This document shows positions 33,219-42,687 of a stretch of 64,000 nt of DNA, in pieces. The notes under the pieces are model-generated. The model saw only the letters and a list, made by a program, of their open reading frames with translations, searched no databases and was not told where the DNA came from. The stretch lies in the NCBI GenBank assembly GCA_023251135.1, contig JAHEZJ010000002.1, positions 62,001-126,000 of the forward strand, in the 5' to 3' direction. Position 1 is the stretch's first letter; every line of letters starts with the position of its first letter. Made by a program: the position numbers and the translations under genes. This DNA comes from Flavobacterium sp. GTDB taxonomy: Bacteria; Bacteroidota; Bacteroidia; Flavobacteriales; Flavobacteriaceae.

Positions 33219-34834
33219 TAGGTAAATTTTCTAAAGGTTAGATCAGATTTACTCTTCATAAAAATAACACCTTCAGCATCAACATCTAAAACAACTTTTT
33301 CAAAACCCTGCCAATACTCAATTAACTGTGTAAGTGTTGGATTCCAGATTTTATTATTTTTAATTTTATCGGAAAGACTTTTAAATCTTTCATCCACTTT
33401 CTTGTCTATTTGTACTGGAGACGAAAATAATTTCCCTGCATGGTATTCCATAGGAACCGAAAAATAGGTATGTGCTATAAAAACACCTTTTTCACTTATT
33501 AATAACTGTATATTTTCTTCTGATAATGATTTTCTAAAATCCAACATTTCTAATGTCTGGAAAATATAAAACTCTTCCTCCGCAATGTTATGTTTGAATA
33601 AGATTGGAGAATATCGTGCTAATTTATATGCCTTCCCTTTATTGGTTTTCCATGATACAAAAACCTTCAAGACAGAAACACTTAACTTAAAAAAGTCTTT
33701 AACCAACGGAAAAAATGACTTTAATCGTTTTTGAAAAAATACTTTTTTGAAGTTTGCTGCCGCATCTTTGTATCTTAAAATCATCTTTTCATCATTATAA
33801 TAATGGAAAAAAATGTTTTTAATCATCAACTGTGTTTTCTTAATTAAGCGGCTATCCTTATTGCCTTTTAAAAAACTTGACAGCGTAAAATGCTTTGTAT
33901 TTAACTGATTTATTACGCCATTTGTAGTAGTACCCGTGTCAATATAATTCCAAAGAACATTAATCTTTTTACCTTTTAAGAGACTACTAAAGTTTTCTTC
34001 AGGAATATTATTATTTCCAAAAAGCGAAAAATTGTAGGGCTGAAATCCGTGATCAATCCAGACTTTCAAATCCTCTAATGGTGGAACAAATTGTTCAAAA
34101 TCCTCAAAACTTTCAACGTTTGGTTTGATAGATTGTGAAAGGGAATGGTAACATAACTCGTGCCCTTCCTCATGCCATTTTAAAAGTTCCTCTTTCTGAT
34201 TTTGAAAAGATAAGTTTTCTTCCCGCTTTGAGAAATGATTTAAAAAAAAACCTTTTGTTACTTTTATATTGTGTTCTTTGAAAAAATGCCTTTGAAGGAC
34301 TAAGTTTTCAGCAGTGTCAAAATCACAGTGATCTGTAAAACAAGCAATCGCAATAAAGGGTTCTCTGGATCGGCTTAATTCAATAGCTTCGTTTTGAGGA
34401 AATAATAAAGCAGGAATTTCAACAAAACTAAACTTTTGTTTGGCCGCTATTATAGTCTTTCTATTTTGACTCCCTGAATAATTTGTAATAGGCGATGCTG
34501 ATTCAGGATTGAATCTCCATAGTAAAACAGTTGGATTATGATGATCAATTTCCCAAATTCCACCTGTTATGTTTGCCTGAACAACTTTATCATTCTGAAA
34601 TTTTACAATTTTGGGACTAAACTCATTTGCGATAAAATTAGTTTTTAATTTTTGCCATGTATAGTCGTGGCTGCGAAACTGTGTTACCGGTTTTGAAAAA
34701 ACAATTTTTATATCGAACGAATTACAGTCTGAAAGATTAACCTGAGCGAGATCAATACTCACTTTGCGTGATTGACTATCAAACACAAGTGTCTGACTTT
34801 GCAAAGGTTTTATAATAGTTATAGATTCTATCAA
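33218..34834 (-). CDS. Polysaccharide-deacetylase-like protein with N-terminal beta domain
   Basis: A 538-residue protein. Residues 1-150 look like an all-beta domain of unknown type. From 157 a NodB-like fold is suggested: FTDHCDFDT (Asp168, Asp171) corresponds to the TFDD metal/base motif and HEEGHELCYHSLS (His225, His230) to the H-x3-5-H motif. The C-terminal 250 residues are not recognised. Deacetylation would expose a sugar amine for the adjacent FemAB-like protein (inference). The start is a TTG at 34834; no ATG lies nearby and the upstream gene stops 6 bp before. Confidence 0.68.
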   Translation of the reverse strand: MIESITIIKPLQSQTLVFDSQSRKVSIDLAQVNLSDCNSFDIKIVFSKPVTQFRSHDYTWQKLKTNFIANEFSPKIVKFQNDKVVQANITGGIWEIDHHNPTVLLWRFNPESASPITNYSGSQNRKTIIAAKQKFSFVEIPALLFPQNEAIELSRSREPFIAIACFTDHCDFDTAENLVLQRHFFKEHNIKVTKGFFLNHFSKREENLSFQNQKEELLKWHEEGHELCYHSLSQSIKPNVESFEDFEQFVPPLEDLKVWIDHGFQPYNFSLFGNNNIPEENFSSLLKGKKINVLWNYIDTGTTTNGVINQLNTKHFTLSSFLKGNKDSRLIKKTQLMIKNIFFHYYNDEKMILRYKDAAANFKKVFFQKRLKSFFPLVKDFFKLSVSVLKVFVSWKTNKGKAYKLARYSPILFKHNIAEEEFYIFQTLEMLDFRKSLSEENIQLLISEKGVFIAHTYFSVPMEYHAGKLFSSPVQIDKKVDERFKSLSDKIKNNKIWNPTLTQLIEYWQGFEKVVLDVDAEGVIFMKSKSDLTFRKFT

Positions 34835-34840
34835 GTCTTT

Positions 34841-36376
34841 TTATTTACTAATTAATTCATTTGCCCAATACAAGCTTTGCTTCCACTGCTTTTGGAAGTT
34901 TCTATAATAATGTAATGGATTTTTAATTGCCTGAGCCTTATAAAATTTGAAAAACAAGATTACTTTATATCCGCTTATTTGCTCTTCTGTTAAGTGTAAT
35001 TGCTTATACAACATGATTGTAGGCGAAGGTTTAGGCTGAACTAGATCATCTTTCCAGGCTAAAACAGGTTTTGTTCGAAATCCTCCCATCGGGGCACTTA
35101 AATGTAAAATTTCAGGACTAGGAAAATATACAACGTCTGCTCCTATATTGCGCAATTGCATTCCAAAATCAGTATCTTCCCCGTAACCAAATTCAAACCC
35201 CATTCTAAAAGAAACTTTTTTAAGCAATACACTAGTCATAAAACTATTCCCTGACCCAAATATTGAGGACTGATTCACAACATCAAATTCTTTTGTCTCG
35301 TTTTTCTTTAAGTAACTGTTATTTACAACTGCTACGCCAAATTTTTCACATTTCTTTAAAGTTTCTTCTATCAAATCAGGAGCAAACCTGTTATCATCAT
35401 CATTTAAAAAAACCCATTCACTCTTGACTTGTGCTAATGCCAAATTTCTTGCGTTACAAGCTCCTGCCTGGTGTGTAAATGTATGTTTAATTTCAAATGG
35501 CCAACTTTCAGTTTGAAGATAATCAAGTTCTGAGACACTTTCTAGATTTGTATTCTGTTCTACAATTATAACGTTTTTAGGCAAATGAGTCTGTACTGAT
35601 AAATCTTTTAAAACATCGTACAAATATTGTTTTCGTCCAATGGTTGGAATTATTACATCAATAGTTTCTGTACTGGATATATGCTTTGATGAATAAACCT
35701 CAATATGCTCTAATAAATCATCTTCCAATTTTCGTCTTCGATAAAAAAGACAATACAGCAATGGAAGAATGCTTAGTTTTCTTTTAAACAGCAACATATT
35801 CAAAAACAGCAGAAATACCCAACGGGTTCTATAATGTTGTTTTACAAATCGAAATAACGTGTAAAGCTGCGTTTCCTGCTCCTTTAATTCTACAGTGGTA
35901 TCAATCAATAATACTGGCTCTGAATAGCAAAAAAGACCTTTTTCCATGGTCAATTTTGCCAAAGAATGCAAAAAATAATCGAAATTATACGTGATTTTAA
36001 TTTTCCCATTCAGTGCTAATAAAACGGAGGCATTAAGACCGCCAACAATGCTGCTTGTCTGCCAGGTTGGATAATTAACTTTTTTATTAATTTTTACAAA
36101 TGGCGACTCCTCGACATAACCTATAGAATCTGACAAGAACGATTTTGAAAATGGATTGTAAGACGCCATTATTTTAGAATGATGGAAAACATCCTGAAAT
36201 TTTGAAATGTTTAAATTTGATTTAAAATCAATATGACACCAAATTATTAAACTTTTAGGATGCAAGGCAGCCATTTCAAATAGCGTTCTTGCAATATTGA
36301 CTTGCGAAAAATGCACTATTTTCTTTTCGAACTCTACCTCAACGACCTTATTTTTTTTATGATAAACAATTATCAT
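34841..36376 (-). CDS. Glycosyltransferase family 2 with unusual N-terminal domain
   Basis: A 511-residue protein, longer than a single GT2 by about 220 residues. The active GT-A domain starts near residue 235 (DVIIPTIGRKQYLYDVL) with DxD motif FLNDDDNRFAPD and the acceptor block GFEFGYGEDTDFGMQL. The N-terminal 220 residues contain NYPTWQTSSIVGGLNASVL and FDYFLHSLAKL, which resemble the second half of a GT-A fold; it may be a degenerate second domain. A hydrophobic stretch (about 188-212) could bind the membrane. It overlaps the upstream GT4 gene by 4 bp. Confidence 0.8.
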   Translation of the reverse strand: MIIVYHKKNKVVEVEFEKKIVHFSQVNIARTLFEMAALHPKSLIIWCHIDFKSNLNISKFQDVFHHSKIMASYNPFSKSFLSDSIGYVEESPFVKINKKVNYPTWQTSSIVGGLNASVLLALNGKIKITYNFDYFLHSLAKLTMEKGLFCYSEPVLLIDTTVELKEQETQLYTLFRFVKQHYRTRWVFLLFLNMLLFKRKLSILPLLYCLFYRRRKLEDDLLEHIEVYSSKHISSTETIDVIIPTIGRKQYLYDVLKDLSVQTHLPKNVIIVEQNTNLESVSELDYLQTESWPFEIKHTFTHQAGACNARNLALAQVKSEWVFLNDDDNRFAPDLIEETLKKCEKFGVAVVNNSYLKKNETKEFDVVNQSSIFGSGNSFMTSVLLKKVSFRMGFEFGYGEDTDFGMQLRNIGADVVYFPSPEILHLSAPMGGFRTKPVLAWKDDLVQPKPSPTIMLYKQLHLTEEQISGYKVILFFKFYKAQAIKNPLHYYRNFQKQWKQSLYWANELISK

Positions 36377-37548
36377 TGCGGCTTTAAATTTTGGTTTATT
36401 ATTTTTTTATAAAATTCAATATTCTCTAGTACTATTTTATTAATATCAAATTTAGCTTCTACTCTTTCTCTGGCTTGTTCTCCTATCTTTAAGCAAAGCG
36501 ATTCTTCTTTAAGCAATGCTGTTATTCTATCGGCAAATAAATCATGATCTGCAGGATGTACCAGATAACCGCTTTCTCCGTCGACTATAAGTTCTTGCGC
36601 CCAGCCAATATTACTATTAACTACTCCTTTTTTCATTGCCATAGATTCTATCGTAACCATTCCTAATGTTTCGGCAAAGGTTGGAAATACACAAACATTC
36701 GCTTTCTTTATGTAGTTCTGCACTTCATTATATGGAATTTTACCCAGATATTCTACATTATTCAAATCCTCCTTTTTAAACTGATTTTGCATCAATTGCC
36801 AAGTAGAGATTGAGTTTGTTTTGATATCTCCGGAGTCACTACCAATTAAAACTAGTTTTGCGTCGGGGAAATCTTTTCGCACTTTGTTAAAAATAGCAGG
36901 CAGTTCTAAAACTCCCTTTTTACGAATTAAGGTTCCAACATACAAAATCAACCCTTTTTCGTAAATCGCCGGGGAATCGTTTGTAAAGTTTTGCAGTTTT
37001 AATCCGTAATGAATTGTTTTTATTTCTTTACTCTTTAAGCTAAAAATTTTCTTCGAAAGTGCTCCGGCAAAAGTAGTTGGTGCTATAAATCCTTTTGCTC
37101 TTTTGAGTGCTAATTTTTCTGACCAGTAATTTTTTAGTTTCTGCTTTCTTTCTTCTAAATGGCAGAAATAGGCATCACTACCGTGAAATCTAATTACTAA
37201 TGGAATTTTAAAATTCATAAGCGCTGTTATTCCGGTCCAGTCCGGCGCTTCAATAATATCAATCTCTTTTTTAGTAATGGTTTCGTTTATGACTTTTTCG
37301 ATTTTTTTTCTGTTAAAATAAAATTTCAAAAAACGTACTCTACTATCGGTTAAACTATAAATCGTTACATTTTCTTCTTCAAGAATAAACTCTTTTTTTT
37401 GACCGTATATAAAAACCGAAACTTTAACTCCCAAAACATTAAGTTTCTCCACGAGATTATAAACACTTGTACCTAAACCTCCATCATGACCAAATGCCTT
37501 ATGCGGATAATGCGACACTATGTATGCTATATGTAATTTATCTGCCAT
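36373..37548 (-). CDS. Glycosyltransferase family 4
   Basis: A 391-residue GT-B enzyme with all expected landmarks: HDGGLGTSVYNLVEKL at the N-terminal glycine loop, APDWTGITALMN, VGTLIRKKGVLELPAI in the donor domain and the E-x7-E region ETLGMVTIESMAMKKG. Donor and acceptor are unknown. It lies 8 bp downstream of the GT11 gene and overlaps the next GT2 by 4 bp. Confidence 0.88.
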   Translation of the reverse strand: MADKLHIAYIVSHYPHKAFGHDGGLGTSVYNLVEKLNVLGVKVSVFIYGQKKEFILEEENVTIYSLTDSRVRFLKFYFNRKKIEKVINETITKKEIDIIEAPDWTGITALMNFKIPLVIRFHGSDAYFCHLEERKQKLKNYWSEKLALKRAKGFIAPTTFAGALSKKIFSLKSKEIKTIHYGLKLQNFTNDSPAIYEKGLILYVGTLIRKKGVLELPAIFNKVRKDFPDAKLVLIGSDSGDIKTNSISTWQLMQNQFKKEDLNNVEYLGKIPYNEVQNYIKKANVCVFPTFAETLGMVTIESMAMKKGVVNSNIGWAQELIVDGESGYLVHPADHDLFADRITALLKEESLCLKIGEQARERVEAKFDINKIVLENIEFYKKIINQNLKPQ

Positions 37549-37556
37549 AATTTATT

Positions 37557-38873
37557 TTATCGAAAGCATTTTTTGATTCTCTTTTTTAGTTGTATTTTTT
37601 TTCGTCTTACATATTTTTTAAGACTATAGCTGTATCCGCCTATGTCTAAGAATTTCCCCGCAAAAAAACACAATACAATGTCAGCTGAAAAAACATCATC
37701 TGATTCTTGCAATTTATATTTGTTTCGCTGCAAATAGCTATCATAATTATGTTTGCTTGTTGTTACTGTTTTTGGAAATGAGAAGATTTTCGAAAACAGG
37801 CCAAAATCTTTTTGAACTAAAAACTCATTGTAATTAAATGTATTTGAAACTTTGAATGTTTTAACAACGCTATTAACAACGTTTTTACTTCCTGATTTTT
37901 TAAGTTCTAGCCAACTTGCATACAATAAAAAAGGTGGTAAGAAATAATCTTTCTTCAAAAAGTAGATATCCTCCTGTGTATCTATTTCCTTTTTTTCAAA
38001 AACAATATTCACATCAAAATAATCACTAATGTAGTTTTTAATCGTTTCTCTATTCTTTTTTGTTTCGATGTAAAAAGCTAAATTTTCCAGTTTAGGTTTA
38101 TCACCAATATGATTGTAATTTATCCAGTTCTCCGGATAATAATCTTTATCGTCTAGTTCTAAACTTTTTAATCCATCAAAATTTTTATGGGGCCTTACTA
38201 TTTTTGAATTTTTCTTTTGTCCTAACCATGCTGACCACCATGAAAAGGTAGAGTTACTAATTATGAAATCGTCGCATAATGATCCTAAACATAATTGTTC
38301 GGCTTCATTTAGCTGATCACCAAAAAAAGCATTTTCTAGAAATGAAAAATGGAATTTGCAGTAGTTGATATCATCACTTAAAACAATCAAATTGCGGGCT
38401 TGCCAATCAGGAAAAAAACGGGCTAAACTATTTAGATAATAATGTATAGGTAATTGAAGATAATCAGGATGATCTACAAAGTCCCCTCTTCGGATTGAAA
38501 TTAGGATTGTAGGTTTGACAAAAGCTTCCTGGTATTTTTTCTTTAGCCGGTCTGTTAAAACTTCTGAAAACTCAAAATAATACTTTGCTAATTCTTTGTC
38601 AAAGTACTTTTCTGTCTGAAGCCAACCTAAAATATCATAGTTCTCTCTCCCTAATTCTCTTTTATAATAATTGTATTCTTTTTCTTCAACCTCTACAAAA
38701 CTGAGCAAATCTGTTTCCAGCAATGGTAATTTGTTCTTAAAATAGGACTGATATTTCCAGTCTGGAAAAAGAAAATCTTGTCTGTTTTCAACCGCCAATC
38801 CTATAGTAGATGCAATTTGAAAAAGCTGATTCCCTAAATTTCCTTTCTTACCCAGTTTGCTGTATGTAATCAT
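37557..38873 (-). CDS. GT11 fucosyltransferase-like protein with C-terminal extension
   Basis: A 438-residue protein. The first 265 residues form a GT11 (alpha-1,2-fucosyltransferase type) domain: GNLGNQLFQIA at the N-terminus, motif I ISIRRGDF (126-131), ARNLIVLSDD (motif II region) and FIISNSTFSWWSAWLG (motif III). The usual HxRRxD has Ser in the first position here. The last 170 residues, from about 270, match nothing I recognise and end in a very basic tail (RRKKIQLKKRIKK). No GDP-fucose genes are in the window, so the donor is uncertain. Confidence 0.82.
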   Translation of the reverse strand: MITYSKLGKKGNLGNQLFQIASTIGLAVENRQDFLFPDWKYQSYFKNKLPLLETDLLSFVEVEEKEYNYYKRELGRENYDILGWLQTEKYFDKELAKYYFEFSEVLTDRLKKKYQEAFVKPTILISIRRGDFVDHPDYLQLPIHYYLNSLARFFPDWQARNLIVLSDDINYCKFHFSFLENAFFGDQLNEAEQLCLGSLCDDFIISNSTFSWWSAWLGQKKNSKIVRPHKNFDGLKSLELDDKDYYPENWINYNHIGDKPKLENLAFYIETKKNRETIKNYISDYFDVNIVFEKKEIDTQEDIYFLKKDYFLPPFLLYASWLELKKSGSKNVVNSVVKTFKVSNTFNYNEFLVQKDFGLFSKIFSFPKTVTTSKHNYDSYLQRNKYKLQESDDVFSADIVLCFFAGKFLDIGGYSYSLKKYVRRKKIQLKKRIKKCFR

Positions 38874-38907
38874 TTTGTAAAAATATGTACTGCTAGATTC
38901 CTTACAT

Positions 38908-39789
38908 TTATTTATTAAAAAAATCCTTTATTATTTTAGCTGTAAACATTTTAGATCCAGTACCATTCATGTGTCCACAAGAAGAAAAATATTTATTCTC
39001 TTTAACTACGTTTTCATAGTTATAAATTTCAGGATATGCCTTTTTTACCTTCTCGAAATAATTCATTCCAACAACATTTTCACACATAGGAGTCATCACA
39101 GTTATTAGATTGATATTATTTTTTTTGCATATCCTTTTAATTTCTTCATAGTATTTATTGTGCGGCAAAGGGTTCAGATTAACAATATTATTTTTCATAT
39201 TCCCGTTTTCAACACCTACTAACTCATAATACCCTCCATTATCTAAACTACTGGTCCTTTTATGAATAATATTAAAGAACATTTCTCTAAATCCTATTTT
39301 AGTTTCAAATTTTATGTATCTGTAAAATGGAATATAATATAGTTCGTTAAAGTTTTTTTGTGTTTGAAAATGCTCTTTTACTACTTTGGAATTATGGATA
39401 TAGGGCAAAAATGCAGCAGCAATTCCTTCGGACTGATCAATACTGGCAAGACTTAAATCTGCTTCAAGTATAATGTTCTTGATTTCATACTTCCTTTCTA
39501 CCATCAGTTTTAGCATCAATGCAGCTTCAAATAAATGCGAACCACTCATTCCGTAATTAAAGGTTTTTAAGCCTTTATCTTCAAACATCGAAGTGACAAA
39601 ATGATTGTTTGCTCTTGATGAACCTAAAATTACAACATCGTATTTTCTTCCTTCCGAATTATAAACCTGATCTATTTTATTTCTGTTTTTACATTGTATG
39701 AACATTGCAGAATATAATCCATCTAACACAATTGCCAATAAAATTGTTATCAGAACAATTTTGGATATAAAAATTAAAAATTGCTTCAT
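38908..39789 (-). CDS. SGNH-like protein, probable partner of the MBOAT acyltransferase
   Basis: 293 residues: one N-terminal membrane helix (about 5-27), then a periplasmic domain with SGNH-type blocks. Block I is VVILGSSRANN (Ser57/Ser58), a glycine block is FNYGMSGS (78-84), and the C-terminal SSCGHMNGTGS carries the candidate catalytic His (about 274). Such proteins (AlgJ/AlgX, DltD-like) take an acetyl group from a membrane MBOAT protein and pass it to a polysaccharide. The gene overlaps the MBOAT gene by 1 bp, supporting a two-component O-acetylation unit. Confidence 0.75.
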   Translation of the reverse strand: MKQFLIFISKIVLITILLAIVLDGLYSAMFIQCKNRNKIDQVYNSEGRKYDVVILGSSRANNHFVTSMFEDKGLKTFNYGMSGSHLFEAALMLKLMVERKYEIKNIILEADLSLASIDQSEGIAAAFLPYIHNSKVVKEHFQTQKNFNELYYIPFYRYIKFETKIGFREMFFNIIHKRTSSLDNGGYYELVGVENGNMKNNIVNLNPLPHNKYYEEIKRICKKNNINLITVMTPMCENVVGMNYFEKVKKAYPEIYNYENVVKENKYFSSCGHMNGTGSKMFTAKIIKDFFNK

Positions 39790-41222
39790 TAAAATTGAAA
39801 GTATATAAATTCTTTATAGTCTGAAAAAACTCCAAAAGCCAAAATCGCGAAAATAGCGAAACTCACTCTAAGCAGACTTCTTTTACCTGACAACGGTTCA
39901 ACTCTATTACGATTATTCCATTCAACTAAAGCAAATAGAACTATAAATATCAACAACTCGTAATTATAACGGTCATTTTCCAGGTATTGAAAACCAAAAT
40001 CTCTGTTTGTAAAAATTCTTTTCAAATACAGAACTGCATCTGTTATCGTTTTAGATCTAAAGAATACCCAGGCTACACAAGTCAGCAGAAATGTATACAA
40101 AATGCTTAAAATGACTTTTGCAGAATCAAAATTCCATTTTAACACAATTGAATCCATATTGTTTCTGTTCTTATCCGACAATAATAGAGGCAGAAAATAA
40201 ACGGCATTAATGAATCCCCAAGCGATATAAGTCCAATTGGCACCATGCCAAAACCCGCTTACAACAAAAATGATAAAAGTATTTCTAACTTTCATCCAAA
40301 GTCCGCCCTTACTTCCTCCTAATGGAATATATAGGTAATCCCGAAACCATGACGAAAGCGAAATATGCCATCGACGCCAAAACTCTGCAATATCTCTTGA
40401 AAAATAAGGATAATTGAAATTTCGCAATAAATCTAATCCAAACAATTTTGAAACACCCAGTGCAATATCTGAGTATCCTGAGAAATCTCCATATATTTGA
40501 AAAGCAAAATAAATAGCTCCCATTATTAAAGAGAAAGAATTCATTATAGGATAATGATCAAAGATAGCATTAGCATAAGTAGCACAAGTATCTGCAATGA
40601 CTACTTTTTTAACCAGTCCCCAAATAATTTGATAAACCCCTTCCTTCGCTTTTTCAAAATCAAACTCTCGTTTTACTTTTACCTGGGGCAATAAATGGGT
40701 AGCTCTTTCTATAGGACCCGCAACCAAAAGCGGAAAGTAGCTTACAAATAAAGAATAATCAACAAAATTATATTCTGCTTTAATGCGTTTATAATAAATA
40801 TCGATAACATATGATAATCCGTGGAAGGTATAAAATGAAATTCCGACCGGAAGAATTACGTTCAATAAAATTGGACTTGCCTTTAGTCCTGCCGAATTTA
40901 ACAATTCTGAAAATGAAGAGGCAAAGAAGTTGTAGTATTTGAAGACTCCTAAAAATCCTAAATTGACTAAAATACTAAGCCAAAACCAGAATTTACGGCT
41001 TTTTTCAGATTTTCCTTTTTCAATCTGAATTCCAGTGTAGTAATCCAGAAAAGTTGAAAAAACTAATAAAAACAGAAATCTCCAGTCCCAACAGGAATAG
41101 AAATAGTAACTGGCAACAATTAATAAAGCATTTTGAGTGCTTTTGTTTTTATTAAAAACAAACCAATACAAGAAAAAAACGATTGGTAAAAAAATAGCAA
41201 AAGCTATTGAATTAAAAAACAT
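39789..41222 (-). CDS. MBOAT family O-acyltransferase (AlgI/DltB-like)
   Basis: A 477-residue polytopic membrane protein with about eleven hydrophobic segments. The MBOAT signatures are FPLLVAGPIERATHLLPQ, YGDFSGYSDIALG, FWRRWHISLSSWFRDYLYIPLGG and FVVSGFWHGANWTYIAWG, the last containing the catalytic His. It moves an acyl group, usually acetyl, from the cytoplasm to an extracytoplasmic sugar acceptor. The overlapping SGNH-like gene is its probable partner. The N-terminus (FNSIAFAIFLPIVFFLYW) is standard for AlgI relatives. Confidence 0.92.
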   Translation of the reverse strand: MFFNSIAFAIFLPIVFFLYWFVFNKNKSTQNALLIVASYYFYSCWDWRFLFLLVFSTFLDYYTGIQIEKGKSEKSRKFWFWLSILVNLGFLGVFKYYNFFASSFSELLNSAGLKASPILLNVILPVGISFYTFHGLSYVIDIYYKRIKAEYNFVDYSLFVSYFPLLVAGPIERATHLLPQVKVKREFDFEKAKEGVYQIIWGLVKKVVIADTCATYANAIFDHYPIMNSFSLIMGAIYFAFQIYGDFSGYSDIALGVSKLFGLDLLRNFNYPYFSRDIAEFWRRWHISLSSWFRDYLYIPLGGSKGGLWMKVRNTFIIFVVSGFWHGANWTYIAWGFINAVYFLPLLLSDKNRNNMDSIVLKWNFDSAKVILSILYTFLLTCVAWVFFRSKTITDAVLYLKRIFTNRDFGFQYLENDRYNYELLIFIVLFALVEWNNRNRVEPLSGKRSLLRVSFAIFAILAFGVFSDYKEFIYFQF

Positions 41223-41228
41223 AAAATT

Positions 41229-42626
41229 TTATTGTTTTAATATAGAATCAATATTGTCCCAAATTGTGTGTGATGACATAGTTGGATTTGTCCCTGCTAC
41301 AATTTCATACCATCTTTTACCGTCCGGAACATTCGATAATTTTCGATCCAGAATCTGTTTTACCTGGTTTTCTAAATCTGTTTTATTTGTACAGAATATT
41401 ACCGCTTCCTGACTAGGCATACTTCTGAAATGGACATATTTGTAATTTTGACCTATATCTCTTATCCCCTTTTTTAATTGCGGTTGCTCATAATTAAAAT
41501 AGATACAAGGTTTGTCATGTGCTACAAAATCAAATACAGTAGATGAGCATACATTAGCGACGAATTCTGAGTGAGCACAAACGTTGTGCAACGATGCCAG
41601 ATCTTCTTTAGTTGGAAAAATCTCATTCCAATTTTTACCTATCGGTTTCCATAACGGATCCGAAACGGATATAACATCTCTATAAGAATCAAGTATACTG
41701 TCGTATCGATTTGTGGTGTCTACGGGGCATTTACGGTAAATAATCCCCACATTTTCTCCTTTAGCATTTAAACTTCGTACAGCATTTGCAAGATCTTCCA
41801 GATAATATTGATCTAAAGGCGATGTTGTTTCATCATCTCCCGAAAAACAAATGTATCTTTTGGAATTATCTAAGTTGTTTTCATTTAAAAAAACTTCTCT
41901 GCTTTTAAACAAGTTTTTATCATAATGAGGCTCAAATTGTGGTGTTCCCGTTACAAAGACCTGAGATGACGTTACAAAAGGGTAATATTTCAGGATCTCT
42001 TCTTTCATTAAATCACTCCAGACAAAATAATAGTCGGCTTCGACTACTTGCATTGCTTTAGGAACATTATCCCATGAATACACAAAAGCAACTACAGGAA
42101 TCTTTAGATCTTTTGCTGCTAATAATGCACTAATCGATTGAGTCGCTCGCTGAGTCGTACAGAAAATTAAATCCGGTTTGTTCTCTTCTAATTGTGCTTT
42201 ACAATATTGATATTTCGAAGTCGAACGTTCGAGAGCATTGATACGCTTTCTTATTCTTAAAATTCCTTTTTCAGATGAATTACAACCAATTAGTAATTTA
42301 ATATAAGCTGTTTTTAAAGTATTCTTTAAACCGTCATAACTAAAAGGAAATTTGTAGGTCCCATATACTTTATCGTTGAACTTTTTTTGTGAGACATTAA
42401 GCTCTATATGCTTTCGAACTCTTGAAAGAATGGGCGTTAAAGGATGTGTCTTATGATTTTCAATTTTAACTTCCTCATACCCCAACTCTTCTTTCAAAGA
42501 AAAAACCGTGTTATTCCAATAAACGATTTGATAATCTTTTTTTTCTCCAATTTCTTTAAAAGGCGTAAACGCAAAATTTCGCAGTCCTACACCATCCGGA
42601 AGAAAAATAAATATTTTTTTTTTCAT
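41229..42626 (-). CDS. GT-B-like transferase, CDP-glycerol/capsule transferase type
   Basis: A 465-residue soluble protein, probably cytoplasmic. It begins with a strand FIFLPDGVGLRNFAF. The region KPDLIFCTTQRATQS ... FVYSWDNVPKAM (about 150-200) and the C-terminal VCSSTVFDFVAHDKPCIYFN are typical of GT-B transferases related to CDP-glycerol glycerophosphotransferases and capsule enzymes. The exact substrate is unknown; by position after the nonulosonic-acid genes it may handle that sugar (inference). A run of ten A follows the start codon. Confidence 0.7.
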   Translation of the reverse strand: MKKKIFIFLPDGVGLRNFAFTPFKEIGEKKDYQIVYWNNTVFSLKEELGYEEVKIENHKTHPLTPILSRVRKHIELNVSQKKFNDKVYGTYKFPFSYDGLKNTLKTAYIKLLIGCNSSEKGILRIRKRINALERSTSKYQYCKAQLEENKPDLIFCTTQRATQSISALLAAKDLKIPVVAFVYSWDNVPKAMQVVEADYYFVWSDLMKEEILKYYPFVTSSQVFVTGTPQFEPHYDKNLFKSREVFLNENNLDNSKRYICFSGDDETTSPLDQYYLEDLANAVRSLNAKGENVGIIYRKCPVDTTNRYDSILDSYRDVISVSDPLWKPIGKNWNEIFPTKEDLASLHNVCAHSEFVANVCSSTVFDFVAHDKPCIYFNYEQPQLKKGIRDIGQNYKYVHFRSMPSQEAVIFCTNKTDLENQVKQILDRKLSNVPDGKRWYEIVAGTNPTMSSHTIWDNIDSILKQ

Positions 42627-42687
42627 TGTAATAAATCAAACCATTAAAATCTATAAAAGATTTATCTTTTTACAAAAATGTCTTTTA

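Noticed and set aside
42655..42670. Palindrome AAAAGAT/ATCTTTT after the nonulosonate synthase as a terminator
   Set aside because: The stem is all A-T but one pair, the loop is only 2 nt and the following T-run is short.
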